Position numbers and translations under genes: made by a program. The notes under the pieces were generated by a model that did not search any database, was not told the DNA's origin, and saw nothing but the letters and a program-made list of their open reading frames with translations. A stretch of 64,000 bases of DNA, taken from NCBI RefSeq assembly GCF_020536995.1, contig NC_068357.1, positions 65,625,378 through 65,689,377 on the forward strand. Direction: 5' to 3'. Numbering within the stretch: position 1 is the first letter of the stretch; each line of letters opens with the position of its first letter. This stretch comes from Dreissena polymorpha. Lineage: Eukaryota; Mollusca; Bivalvia; Myida; Dreissenidae. Positions 35,660 through 49,100 of this stretch are shown piece after piece.

Positions 35660-36270
35660 ACTTCAAGGGTAGATGATTCTGAACTTATTCTTACGTTGCT
35701 CATTTACGATAGGGGTTGAGTACTCATTGATATGAAAACACTGTAAAAATTTGAGAATTTTTTTTAATTAAAACTGTAAATTGCATAAAGAAGCTGCTTT
35801 TCACAATACTTTGAAATTCAGTAAAAGATCATAATAGATTTATTGCTCCGATATTCATCATTTTCAATAGGGTTCGAGTAATACTGATATAAAAACACTT
35901 AACAAGTTTGGAAAGATTCAGACGAAAGTTGTGAAATCTTTTAAACAAGTGAAAATTGTTTATTTTGTCAAATTTAATAGAAAAAAATCTGGACTTATTG
36001 TCCCGACGTTTCTCATTTTTAATGAGGTAAAAATGCTCATTGATATGAAGACACTGTAAGTTTGGAAAGAATCTGATGAAAAATATTGACATAATCACCT
36101 AACCAAGCAGTTTTTCATTTTTATTTTTAAATTCAAAGAGACAAATTCTGGACTTATGGTCCGATATTGCTCATATAGAAAGCTTGGGTTGAGTCCTCAT
36201 TGATAAAAAAAAACCTGTGCAAGATTGGGAACAATCGGATGAAAATTTTGGACTTCGAACAACGATTTCA
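35660..36270. repeat. Four diverged tandem units of about 160 bp
   Basis: Each unit has a CTGGACTTATTGTCC-GATATTGCTCAT-like start, a GGGTTGAGTACTCATTGATATGAA-like middle and a GTTTGGAAAGAATCTGATGAAAA-like end. Unit starts lie near 35675, 35835, 35990 and 36150. The length is close to that of the pearl-like cores, but no head or 3' hairpin was found. Confidence 0.6.
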
Positions 36271-36696
36271 AAATTTCTCAAATTCTAAGGATGATTACTA
36301 TGGACGTAATGGTCGGAAAATGCTAAAGGGTCCATACCACGTGGATAGTAATACGTGATCGCTTCGCGCTCTACATGTGGTTCTTAAAACAAAATCCGAG
36401 GAGTGATTGAATCTAGGGAAACGGGTTGCTGGGACACAGCTCCTTCTTGATAAGCTGCTGCTTCCTTTATCGCAACTCATTGTTACAATCAATAAAACGT
36501 GTCGCGCTTCGCGCTCTATATGTGGTAGGCATAGTACTTAGGGCCTATGATAGACAACCATAAAAATACATGGATAATAGATGTGTTGTTTGCATTTATT
36601 TGTTAATATAAAAACACGTGTATGTTTTATAAGATATGTAAGTGATATAAGAAATTTTAATTAACGTTGTCACCGCGCGGCATCCATTAATTTTAA

Positions 36697-37205
36697 AGGG
36701 ATCTTTTCACGCTTTGGTAAATTGACAAAATTGAAAAAAGTTGTTTCAAATTCGCAAATTTTCGTTTTAGTTATGATATTTGTGAGGAAACAGTAATACT
36801 GAACATTTACCATGGTCTAATATAGCCATTATATGCATCTTTTGACGATTTTAAAACCTAAAAATTATAAAGCGTTGCAACGCGAAACGATTGAATAATT
36901 TGGAGAGTTCTGTTTTTGTCGTTAAATTTTGTGAAACTACGAAGATTGCTTATATAAGGTATAAAATACGTCAATATGTGTACTCGGCGGAATAGCTCAT
37001 TAGGCTAAAGCGTTTTTACTTCAGGACTCTGGCAGGACTCCAGGGGTCACTGGTTCGAAACCTGGTCCGGGCAATGTTCTTTTCCTTTTTTTAATTTTAT
37101 TCTTGATTTTTTACTGGAGCTTTTACGATCCAATGTTTACATTTATCGATATAAAGCATTTAATGAATAAGTTAAAAAAATGCCAAAATCTGTGAAAAGG
37201 CCCCT
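36697..37205 (+). mobile_element. TTAA-flanked 509-bp element carrying a tRNA-like gene, copy 2
   Basis: TTAA on both sides (36693-36696 and 37206-37209). Ends AGGGATCTTTTCACG and, inward from the right, AGGGGCCTTTTCACA. Same length as the copy at 5917-6425 and nearly identical throughout. Confidence 0.85.
36986..37073 (+). tRNA. tRNA-Leu-like sequence inside the TTAA element, copy 2
   Basis: Same 88-base tRNA-like unit as at 6207-6294, with one change in the A box (CATTAGG for CAGTAGG). Followed by T-runs suitable for polymerase III termination. Confidence 0.5.
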
Positions 37206-37322
37206 TTAATAAAAATGTCCAATTGTAGTAAAACGGATTTTAAAATGTTTACATAAAATGAAACTTTAATATATTTATTAACCTTCTGAAAAAAAAAGTC
37301 AGCCGCCGAACTGTTCCGTTCG

Positions 37323-37411
37323 TGCCGGAACCGGGATTGAACCGGGGGCCTTTCGATGATTGTTGCGTAAACAACTTCAGTCTAACGCTCTCCCAACTGA
37401 GCTGTTCCGAC
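37323..37411 (-). tRNA. tRNA-Phe(GAA)-like gene with a possible 17-base intron
   Basis: Minus strand, 89 bases. A box AGCTCAGTTGGGAGAGC and the arm GTTAGACTGAAG match eukaryotic tRNA-Phe; the anticodon reads GAA. Right after position 37 comes an extra stretch (TTGTTTACGCAACAATC) whose ends pair as TTGTT/AACAA, at the canonical place of tRNA introns. Acceptor arms GTCGGAA and TTCCGGC pair fully with one G-U. The T arm is one base short and the anticodon stem has one mismatch, so it may be a pseudogene or a SINE head. Confidence 0.55.
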
Positions 37412-37942
37412 TGACATCATTTATGTACTGCTATTTGGTGAAGTTGTGTATAGCGATCGTTATTATAGGTCTATTAATAAACTAATGCATTGTACGTTTT
37501 CGTACCACTACGCCTTCCAATAAACTTGCTTGCGCGATAGGTCGTCAAATATCGTACCACATTGATTCGCCACTAAATAAGCAAATTAGAAAAACCACAA
37601 AATAAATTTCTTTTGATTATGTTTTGTTTTTATACAAAACCAGAAAGTTTCGCGTATCTGCCCAGTCCCTGTGATCTTTCCCCTGTGATCAGTTGCGGAT
37701 CAGTTATTAATTAAAACAATTAGCTTTGCATTATTGCCATAAATGTTGTAATAAATGTAATAGGCACAAATGCAGTACTTATTTACACTAATTTACACAC
37801 AAAAAAATCCCCACTATGCAAGATATTCTTGAAACAAAAATATATACATGTACATTGATCCGTAAAATAACTTCTCCTCCCATAAGCGAAAAAAAAATGC
37901 ATTACATACTAGTCGCCGCTCTCCAAAGCGACGCCAATTAAT

Positions 37943-38656
37943 GTGTATAGTAATTTAGGAGCAGTGTATATTTTTGGAGATTTTAATAGTAGGGTAGGTC
38001 AAAAGAATGATTGTATTAAACATGATAAAATTAATTTGTGTATGGATGATATTGATTACACACCTGATAGCACCTCAAGTAGGGCCTCAATTGATGTCCG
38101 ACACAATAACCACGGGATTAAACTTTTGGATTTATGTATAGCGACCGGTCTGCGCATTGTAAACGGTCGACTAGGCAATTCGAACAATTATACATTTCTT
38201 TCACATAACGGTTGTTCTGTGATATATTATTTGCTTACTTGTGATTGCATTTTTGCGCAAATTAACAATTTCACTATTGGTAGTTTTACTGATCATGCAC
38301 CGTTATTGTTTTCTTTACAATGTAACAATGTTATTTCAGTAGATTCGTCTTTTACAGAAACAAAATTTAAATGGAATGAACAGTTAAGAGATCAAGTTCG
38401 ATCGGGTGTAATTGCAAATCTTTCAAACTTTAATGTGATTGTTAATAACACAAATTGTACTGATAGATTATCCGTCTACAGTATGCTTAGTGACTTTACA
38501 AATATTTTACAAGAGATTGCAAACCCATTATTTTCCAAAAAAAGTTTTTATAAAGAAAGTACGTATTTTTATGAGTGTAAGCGCATTGATACTAAATGGT
38601 CTGATACTGAATGCAAAATTTCTAGAGACATTTACATAAACGCCTTAATGCGGTAA
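37943..38656 (+). pseudogene. LINE B endonuclease, C-terminal part
   Basis: Frame has YIFGDFNSRVG (the GDFN motif with catalytic residues), then GLRIVNGRLGN and THLSHNG-type blocks. The later motifs are changed: SVIYYLL where VDY-L is usual, and FTDHAPLLF where SDH-P is usual, suggesting decay. The first few codons mark the point where LINE sequence resumes after the inserted block. Confidence 0.75.
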
Positions 38657-38877
38657 ATAGTTTTAATAACGAAAAATCGGAACTGAATAGAATTAGTTTA
38701 TGTGAATGTAAATCACATTACAAACAGATAATAAGGAAGAAAAAGAATGCTCACTTTTAGAAGCAAATGCGTGAACTTGAATGTATCAAAAACAGTCAGC
38801 CAAAGGATGTTTGGAAACACTTCAAATCATTTTCAAGTAAAAACACTGGGAATATAACGTTAAATGATTTTTGAGAT

Positions 38878-39881
38878 TATTTCATAAATTTAGGGGGACA
38901 TTTATTAGATTGTGTAAATGAAGAGGCAGAGAATTTCAAAATTAACAATGATTTTAATATACCGAATACTGTTTACCCTGGACTTGATAATCCGATTACC
39001 GCAGAAGAAATCATAACTGCTCTCAAATCGCTGAAACGTAGCAAAGCTTATGGATGTGATAACTTGCTAAACGAGTACTTTATTGAAACTATTGATATTT
39101 TATCAGATCATCTATGTGAGATTTTTAACAAAATTATTGATTCGGGCTTTTCCCCCGAGGAGTGGACAAATGGAATTATTATCCCATTACATAAAAAAGG
39201 TTCAACTGCTGACGTTAATAATTACAGGGGCGTAACTCTTGTTAGTTGTTTATCTAAAAAATGTACTACAGTTTTAAATAAACGTATCGAACATGTATGT
39301 GAACAAAATAATATAATTTCCGACGCCCAAATTGGATTCCGCTAGGGGCGCTCTACAGTTGACGCTATGTTTATTCTCTTTCACTTGTTCAGGATTATTT
39401 GTTTGAAAACAAAAGGCTTAACGTTATTTTTGTTGATATGATGAAATGTTTTGATTCAATTTATATAAATGGTATGTGGCTAAAATTGTATAAGTCTGGA
39501 ATACAGGGCAAAAATTTAAGAATTGTTAAGGATATGTATTGTAATGTAAAATCATGTTTTAAATCATGCTCTAACTTCTCTGATTATTTTAATTATGCCG
39601 TTGGTTTACGTCAAGGAGAGGTAATGTCCCCATTATTGTTTTCCCTAGTTGTTGAAGATTTAGAAATGTTCCTTCAACAAGATATTCAATCTGGTATGCC
39701 TATTGATGACATTATTTTAATACTTTTGCTTTTTGTCGATGATATGGCGATTATTTGTAAAACACCTAGTGAAGTTCAATATCTTTTAAATAAGCTCTAT
39801 CAATATTGTGATTCATGGGGTTTAAAGGTTAACATTGAAAAACGAAAATTATGGTTTTCCGGAAACGTGGAGGTCTTTTAG
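38878..39881 (+). pseudogene. LINE B reverse transcriptase, in two frames
   Basis: The first frame (to a stop at 39343-39345) has VNNYRGVTLVSCLSK and ISDAQIGFR; the second (39399-39881) has VIFVDMMKCFDSI, VGLRQGEVMSPLLFSLV and the active site LFVDDMAIIC, an FVDD variant. The join lies in the conserved GFR-GRST block, where one stop and a shift occur. Related to, but clearly diverged from, LINE A. Confidence 0.8.
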
Positions 39882-40391
39882 AATCTGAAAAATGGCATTA
39901 TAATGGGCACCAAATTGGAGTAGTTAATGCTTTTAATTGCCTAGGTACTGTGTTTAACTATACTGGTAATTTTAACATAAATCAACCTAGAGCACTTAGT
40001 TGGTAAGGCATTTAAAGCCATGAATGTTTTATTAAGTAAGTGTAATAAATTTGATTTAAAACCTAGAATTTATTGCCAACTATTCGATGCCTTTGTTGGA
40101 TCTACGTTAAATTATGCAGCAGAAACATGGGGATATTCAAAATCGAAAGAATTCAAAAGAGTACACTTAAAATTCTGTACAAGAATACTTAATGTTTAAC
40201 CTAATACTTGAAATGCCACAGTTTATGGTGAATTGAGTAGATACCCACTATATGTAAATAGGTACATCCGTATGTTAAATTATTGGTTTTAGTTTATAGC
40301 TACAGATAAGATTATTTTAAAAAAGGTTTACGAACAAGCACTTGATAACTGTTCGAAGGGTAACCGTAACTGGGTATATAATATTAAACTG

Positions 40392-40808
40392 ATGTTGGAA
40401 AACCATGGTTTTGCTGATGTGTTTAATAACATTCACAACATTAACCCTAACGAATTCGTTAACATTTTTAAACAACGTGTGATTGACTTCTTCAAACAAG
40501 AATGGTTTGGTTCCCTAGAAAAGAGCTCTGTTTTAGAAATCTATATGCAATTCAAGCAAACGCTGGAGTATGAAATAAATCTTGATGCTCTTCCCAAAAG
40601 TCTAAGATTTTATTTTTGTAGACTGTGCATGTCGGAACATCCATTACGTATTCAGACAGGTAGATATGCAAGAAATAATACACCGAGACAGGAACGACAC
40701 TGTTTAATTTGTAGCACAAACGATATAGAAGATGAATATCACTTTGTATTTGTGTGCCCGAGATATGAAATAATCAGAAAAAATATATCAAACGTAAAAA
40801 CTATATAA
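40392..40808 (+). pseudogene. LINE B C-terminal Cys/His domain
   Basis: Reads LRFYFCRLCMSEHPLRI, then ERHCLICSTNDIEDEYHFV and CPRY, the C-x2-C...H-x4-C block shared with LINE A. Intervening sequence from 39882 holds more broken ORF2. Confidence 0.7.
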
Positions 40809-41350
40809 GGGCATCAGTATATAAGTATTTAAAATTACTTAAATCAAGTAACAGAGCAGAACGTATTAAGCTTTCACTTTTTATAAAAGAATCACTCACT
40901 ATGCGGGCTGAAATTTTATATGCTCGTGATATATCCAATACAAATTAATGTTTGTTGTTCTATTTATGTATGAATACATATGGAACAATTGTTTGAATTG
41001 ATCGATTGCAACAAATGTAATTGTATTTACATTAAAATTGTCAACTGTGATTGAATACGCATAGAGCAAATAGTAGTTGTATTTATAAAAATTGTTAACC
41101 GCGTCTGTATAAATATATTTTGCAAATACAAATGTATATTCATTACTAGCTCATCTCCACTACAGAGATGGCATTGTCATTTATGTTTACTTGACATCTT
41201 TTTTCTTCCTGTTGATTTGTTGTTGTTATTATTATTTATTTTTTTAATTTTCTCTCGGAAATACGGAAATGAAAATGTCTTAGCATGTTGACATATTATT
41301 TGTAAATGTATGTGTTTAGACGATGTACTTTGTACAAGTGTTTAATAAAA

Positions 41351-41784
<434 letters not shown>

Positions 41785-43128
41785 GCATCAAACAAATGTA
41801 ATTGTATTTATAGGCATAAGACTTTGCATAAACAGCAAAACTTCGCATGAAACGTCTAAGAAAAATACAATTATATTATAACGTTATAAATTATCAATTG
41901 ATTCAGACACACATGATTAATATGTATACTTATTAAATGGACACAACGTCATTTAAATCATTAAAGTAAAAAAAGTATAGGCGATACGTTTTCAACTCGC
42001 CTTTTTCTGGATTGACTGCAAACGAATTCTGATAAGTTATCATTGACCAGTGCACATGAGTTTGCTTTGTCATACATATGATACATACTTTTAAACATTT
42101 CCAAGCAATATGTTAATTCCTGATCGTGTTCCTAAAGCCATACCTAAGCCATCAATCATAGAAACTAATGCCTTATATGATAAACTTGATCTTTATCCAA
42201 AACTCACATAATATTTTTTTTATCCTATAATTTCCCCCTTTTTTCATAAATAAACATCTAATATAGCATTTTTGATTATTTTGTTTTTCCGTAGTTCATA
42301 AAAAAAACGGATTCTTCATTTTTTGAAAACCCGAAATCTGATCTAAAAATAGCGATAGTATAAAGCTAAAATTTATACGATCGTTGTTATACTATCGATT
42401 TTCATCTGGTAATAGGATAAAAACAAATATAGCTCGCCAGTATTAACATGGCACTGCCCTTCATGCATGATTATACTAAAATACCGTTACGAGTCGATTA
42501 TTATAATTGTTTCCGTACCGGCCGCGATTTTAATTGATTGAAGCGGTCCCTATCAAGTTGACTGTTATTTCCTCGTTAAACTCGTGCAAAACGTGCACGA
42601 ACAAAACCGATAGCAAATTGCAATACAGACTTATCAGTTATGCTAATGCGAGTAATGGAGTTCAGAAGTGAGGTCAATGTTGTCAGGCATTTAAGAGTAA
42701 ATAAACGTCTTTTCTTCATCCAACCGATGGATAAGAATTTTAAAATTGCTTTAAAGAATTCACAGCGCGACTTAATGAAAATGACGTTACGCTATTAATA
42801 CAATGGTTCAACCTCCGCGCAGATATTTTACTGGAACCAGCATAGCTGGTTCAAATGTATGTCATTGAATGTGAAGGAATGGAACGAAAATTGCGTGGAG
42901 ATTCAAATTGGTGATCATCGCGTACCTCCGTAAGAGGATTTAAACAATAAAATTAATCGTCTCTGATCCAGAGTGTGGTAAACAGTTCGACAATTAGTGT
43001 GCTTTAGCCTCTGCTACCTGGAGTTGCTTCCCTTGACACTTCTCCAGTATGGCGGATGTTTTGAAACATGTTCGGACAAATTGACTTAAAATAAAAAGGC
43101 CATGTTTTAAATGATCGGACACAAAACC
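41785..43128. other. Flank and probable promoter region of rotatin
   Basis: Contains a dispersed repeat at 42187-42438 and no gene before the rotatin start. A CAGTATGGCGGATG word (about 43045) resembles a YY1 site. No TATA box stands out. Confidence 0.5.
42187..42438. repeat. Dispersed repeat, about 250 bp, copy 1
   Basis: Starts ACTTGATCTTTATCCAAAAC, later GAAATCTGATCTAAAAATAG and TTTTCATCTGGTAATAGGAT. A second copy at 60490-60790 matches over its length and shows that the start is one arm of an inverted repeat. Confidence 0.7.
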
Positions 43129-43183
43129 ATGGCAGAAACATTGAGACAAGATATCGATTTTAATTCGCTGTTTAAGAAATTAG
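43129..43183 (+). CDS. RTTN: Rotatin exon 1 (55 coding bases)
   Basis: ATG in an ideal ACCATGG context encodes [18 protein letters not shown] plus the first base of Gly, then donor GTAATA. The family motif is KLGHxL: KLG is split here and GHHLDEIR follows in exon 2. An in-frame ATG 18 bases upstream has a weaker context, with a TAA just before it. Confidence 0.85.
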
Positions 43184-46100
43184 GTAATAATATTTATTAT
43201 TAAGTATATCCGTAACTAGCGATGATTTAAAAATGAAATCGATGTCAAAATCAAAATTGAAATGTCAAAGTAAATGATGAATTATGCTTTCACTGGTACT
43301 AGCGCGTTTGTGATTGTTATACCCCCACAAACGAAGTTTAGGGGGGTATACAGGAGTGAACTTGTCTGTCAGTCTGTCTGTCGGTCCGTATTAAGTGTCC
43401 GCTCTTTAATTCAAGTTGTTTTCATCTGATCTTCACCAAACTTGGTCAGAAGTTGTATCTATGGTGGACGAACCAGTTATCGAACACCTAAGAAATTACC
43501 TTAAATTATGTTAAAATTGAAACACTTAAAATGACAAAAACATTTTGTTTTAACAAATGACTAACAGTTTAATCATTTAATAACTTATCAGTAAAGTTTT
43601 CCAGCAAATATCATTCAAGAATTCATAACAATGATTCCCTGGTTATTGTCACCTCTAGCAGACAAAACAAAATGGCGGCCAATGTAAACATGACCTATTA
43701 CCGGACACTTCATAAATACTACTCTAGCATATACAAAGTCACATGACTGTCATGTGACCCGGACCCGGCGAAAAAATCTGCGTCTGCTGCCATCAAAATT
43801 ACAAACGGAAATATACTTTTGGTGTGTAAATGCACGTTTTGATAAATGCATTCAAAAAGTAATAGCAAAAAACACATAAAACCTTGTAAATAACAATAAA
43901 TGCATTCCTTTAACCTGTTTTCGGCACATTTGTTTCAAGCTAAGTAGGCAAGTAGGTCATGCACTTTATGTGCGACCATTTGTTTATCAATGTGACGTAA
44001 TGCGCACTTTTGCGCATGTGCATACAAAATCAACACAAAACGTCCGATAATACGGGCAAAAGCCCGCGAAGCGGGCGTTGACCGTTCATACATATGGGAA
44101 TTTAGACATAAAATTACATAAGAATACCACATATGGATACGTCTAAAAAAAATTGCCACGCGACATAGATTTTCGTCCGATAATACGGGCAAAAGCCCGC
44201 AAAGCGGGCGTTGACCGTTCATACATATGGGAATTTAGACATAAAATTACATAAGAATACCACATATGGATACGTCTCAAAAAAATTTGCCACGCGACAT
44301 ATATTTTCGCGATGCTATTTATGACCTTGAACAAATCAAAAACACTTTGACATATGCTTAATCACATGTAAATACATACCTCAGGAAAAGTTATATCAAT
44401 GACATCATAATTGTGTAGCGAATCGCACTAAATATTCTCGCATTATTTGTTTTTCTTCGCAACCGTTCCAGAATTAAGTCATTACTCAATTATCTCCCCT
44501 GAATGCTCTTCTTCAGTGGGTATAAGCCGAAGACTGGTTCACTACATATAGTGACAGTCTTTACCAAACACAATTTACATGTAGGTGAACATAACCCGTC
44601 TTTAATCTATTGCCGAATCTCAGATTTCTGTCGAATTTATTTGCTTTGATCTTTTCGATATCTTATTGTTATTATTATCCTGACAAATCACAAACGCTTG
44701 TTTAAAAATTATTTGTTTTAAACATTATAGTTGGCATCTCTATTCTTCCAGTATTCTTGCGGTATTTCAATAACGACACCCCACTGTTTATTTGTCAGAA
44801 TTTGTGACGCATTTTCCATTCGCTATCAGAAAGAAGTTTTACGTGTGATCATGAGCAATATTCTGGTAAGTTGTGGTTGTTATCCACCAGAAACACATTT
44901 ATTCACAAAATTTAAAGATATTCCGATCTAACTTTTTAGTCTTTTAGCTTTAATTTTTAACGTATTTACACCTCGTCTGCTCGCACTTTACCGATTCCCA
45001 AAAGGTTACATATCACTATAATTAGTTTAGGCCTAAAACCACAAAATCCGATACCGTTGGATTTTCGTACCACAATCTTACGTAAAAAATCTTCCTGATT
45101 CGAAATCAACAAAAAAACAAGACATTTATAAATTGTCTGCATTATTGATCAAATTTTAAGATATTTGATGGTTTTCCGTTTTTAGAAGCTGTTCTGCCAA
45201 GGCAAGAGCTGGGCATCATACAAGCCATTCTATCCAGCAAAATTGACAGTTTTGGTTTACAGAAATCAACAAAGGAGGGATTCCTGAACTATCAAAATTT
45301 CCAAGCTATACACACAGTTATTATCTTTGGTGATCTTTATTGGTTCTGTTTGTTTACTTGGATGGAACATGTGTGAACTTTTATAGAACTTTGAAAAGTC
45401 TATATGTGTATATCTATAACCAAAAATCAGCTATGGTATAATAAGATCAGATGTGCAAACAATGTCAAAGGGTTGTTAAATTAACAATTTGAAGGCAATT
45501 ATGCTGAAAAAAATATGAAAGTTCCAATGCAAATTTTGTCTGTATATATCGACAAGTGTCTGCCGATAATTGTCAAACTAGTTCTAGTAATACAAAACTT
45601 ACCACAAGTATGTAAAAGCACTAAGTACCTGTGATCATTTTTAGTAAGATAGTGTAATTCTAAACAGTAGCAAATAGCTTGTTTAGTAAATGCATAATGC
45701 AATTAATATGATTTCCGTTCTATTGTGTAATTAATAAATTGGTTGTTACTTGTTAATCCATGATAAATGTTTGATGGCTAGTACAAAACCAGCAATGTTA
45801 ATTTTGTAAAAGGTAATACAATAACACCACTTTGTAATTTCATATACGTAAATATTCTTGAAATGTAGGTTGATGACAGTGTGTTAGTTTTACTTATTTT
45901 GTAGCTATTATTTAATGTGCAAATAAATGATGTGAAGTGTTTTGTATCTCCACACAATACCACATACCTTTTTATATATGTACTGTGCAATGTGTTATTT
46001 GAATGTTTAAATAAAAAAATATGGATGATATAACATGATGCATTCTTATATTTGCATTCCAATTGTAACTATAGAGCTAAGTGTATGCAGTTTAGACTGT

Positions 46101-49100
46101 GATTTTAGAATTGCTACAAAATGGCTAGTTTTTTAGTGGCGACAAAATTTAAACTGTTCAACAATAGTTTGCGAACGAAAATTAGAAACCTGCAAGATAT
46201 CTGTATTTATTAAATTATTATTTTAATTGCGAAACAAGTGTGTTGTTATGCTGTTACACATAATTATACATTGATAATAAATAAGAAGACAATTAGTGGC
46301 GTTAACGTTTCCCAACAGTAGAAATCGTTCTTCTGATGAAGTCAGTGATATACAGACGAAAGCTCCAGGTATGGCTCTCAATACGTAGTGTGTGCTATTT
46401 GACAGTCTAAAAAATATTGTATTAAAAAAAATCCTGTCAAATTTGTCAATCAAAATTGATTTGACACATCACATGATTTTGATTATGTTAAATCAGTGTA
46501 CTGTATGCTAAATGCAACTGCTTTAGCAAGCTGTCAAGTTGAATTGAGACATTTGATGAAACAAACTGTTTCCTGGGTAGGACCAATACTTAGTGTCTAT
46601 ATGACGTACCATGACGTTGAAAGTCTACAAGACCTACTAGGTAGAACGAGAAATGTACTTTGACGTACAATTTTCACCGACCATTGAGTGTTAGCCGATC
46701 AGAAGACACCTTACGTCTGTTGCTTTTAGAGATATTTGACATTGAACATTATTATTATTATTATTTATACCGAATTATGCGACCATCGACCGCTTACTCA
46801 TATATATTGTGCGTATTTATTAAACATTATTATTATTATAATTTATACCAAATTATGCGACTATCAACCGCTAACTCATAGATATTGTGCGTATTTATTG
46901 ACCTGGCGTGGCGGAATTAACCTCTGACTAATGCAAGTTATGGTTATCACAAAATACGACCAACGGGGAGGTTATAATACATTATTTATCCCGTTAATGC
47001 TTGGTAACTGTTTGGTTACAGTTTGGTTACAGTTGGGAATTTCCTACACAGTTATGCGCTGGACGGTCGTGATACTCCGCCCTGCATGATCAATAAATAC
47101 TCACAATATGCTGAATAATTTTAATTTTAAAAAGGTAACAATTGAATCTTCTTCAAATTTGTATATAATCTATTTTAATGCATTAAATACTTGAAACTTC
47201 TATGTGTTTTTTTTTTTTGCCATTCTGATATTTTTATTCATTTTGTCCTCAATTAAAAAAGAGATTTTAAACATTTATTATGAATAAATCTGAAGGAAAA
47301 GCGGCTCAAGAGACTAGTGTTTTGATTGGCTGTTCAGAAAATGTGTATGTAGAAGTAAAAACATGTATGTCGAAGTACAAATTGTACTTTGACGTACAAA
47401 TATATACTTCGAAGTGTATTTTATATTTATGTCGACGTACAATTATTGTACTTCGACGTACATTTATCTTTTTAACTTGTAGGTCTTCTTGACTTACAAC
47501 CCAAATGGTACGCCATAGTATGTCTTTAGGGTTATCTAAAGAATGCTCCCACTTAAGGGATCAATGCAGATACCTCCCAGTGACTATGCCAGTAAGCAGA
47601 CACCCCATCCACTATACCACAGACACCGAACCAGCTATAAATTCCTGTGGCTAGAAAACAAAAAATATATAAGATGCTAGATCTTTAAGCTTGGAACATG
47701 TAACTCGTTTCAAGATTGATTTTTTGGATGTATTACTTAATTATTGCAACAATTATAATATTTTGAACACAATCATGTCCATATATTTATTAAAAATACA
47801 TGGTTATCATCAAAAAAACTTAAAAAGCTTTTGCCCGTAAATAAGGTAGCACCTATAATCATATTAGGTGCTGTTCGATAACAGGTACTTACACGGTACA
47901 TGATGTCTAGGCCAAGTTCGAACACAGGCCTTGCCGGGTCAAAAACTAGGTCACGGGGTCACTTATATATAGTGCGTTTTAAACATTCAGCATGTTGTCC
48001 GCTCTCTAATTAAAGTAGTTATCATCCGATCTTCACCAAACTTGGTCAGAAGTTGTATCTAGATGATCTTAAGACCAAGTTTGAACATGGGCCTTGCCAG
48101 GTCAAAAACTCGGTCAGGGGGTCACTGAGTGCGTTTTTTAACATTCAGCATGATGTCCTCTCTCTTATTCAAGTAGTTTTCATCCGATCATCACCAAACT
48201 TGGTCAGAAGTTTTATCTAGATGATCTGAAGGCCATGCCAGATCAAAAACTAGGTCACAGGGACACTTAGTACGTTTTACACATTGAGCATGGTGTCCGC
48301 TCTCTATTTCAAGTAGTTTAAATCCGATCTTCACCACACTTGGTCAGAAGTTGTAACTAGATGATGTGTAGGTCAAGTTCGAACATGGGTCATGCGGGGT
48401 CAAAAACAAAGTCACGGGTCAATTAGTGTGTTTTAAACATCACAATGTTGTCCGCTCTCTAATTCAAGTAGTTTTCATCCAATCTTCACCAAACTTGGTC
48501 AGAAGTTGTATCTAGATGATGTCTAGGTCATGTTTGAATATGGGTTTTGCCGGGTCAAAAACTAGGTCACGGGGTATCTTAGTGCGTTTTAAACCTCACC
48601 TTGTTGTCCGCTCTCTAATTCATTTCAAGTTGTTTTCATCCAATCCTCACCAAACTTGGTCCCAAGTTTTATCTTAATGATCTCTAGGACAAGTTTGAAC
48701 ATGGGCCATTCCGGGCCTCAAACTAGGTCACAGGGTCACTTAGTGCGTTTTTTTAATTCAGCATGGTGTCCGCTCTCTAATTCAAGTAGTTTACATCTGA
48801 TCTTCACCAAACTTTGTCAGAAGTTTTATGGAGATGATCTTAAGGCCAAGTTAGAACATGGGCCTTTCTGGGTCAAAAACTAGGTCAAGGGGTCACTTAG
48901 TGCGTTTTAAAAATTGAGCATGATGTCCGCTGTTTTTTGTGAAGATGACATGCAAAATATTATGTGTCAATGCGGCATGTGGGGGTATTCGTCACGTCTG
49001 TGACAAAGCTCTAGTTTTATTAAGCATCAACTTGTAGACTAGCATTTCGTTGTTTTGCCATTTAAGCCAAGTCTCAAGAACCAATGCCAATTGTTACTAA

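Larger units (their letters stand above)
35320..37930. other. Block of about 2.6 kb inserted in LINE B
   Basis: Separates the two halves of the LINE B endonuclease. It holds diverged tandem repeats (35660-36270), the second tRNA-bearing TTAA element (36697-37205) and a tRNA-Phe-like sequence (37323-37411). Twin words CGCTTCGCGCTCTACATGTGG (about 36359) and CGCTTCGCGCTCTATATGTGG (about 36504) are inside. I could not see clear terminal repeats for the block as a whole. Confidence 0.5.
34030..41345 (+). mobile_element. LINE B: APE-type non-LTR retrotransposon with ORF1, interrupted and decayed
   Basis: In order: L1-type ORF1 (34044-34882), the N-terminal part of an APE endonuclease (about 34910-35319), an interruption of about 2.6 kb, the C-terminal part of the endonuclease (37943-38656), reverse transcriptase (about 38878-39881), and a C-terminal Cys/His domain (40392-40808). 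The 3' end reads TTTAATAAAATGTCTGTCTG and passes directly into a TGTC microsatellite, which is therefore likely its expanded tail. Several stops and frameshifts make it inactive. The 5' limit is uncertain. Confidence 0.8.
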
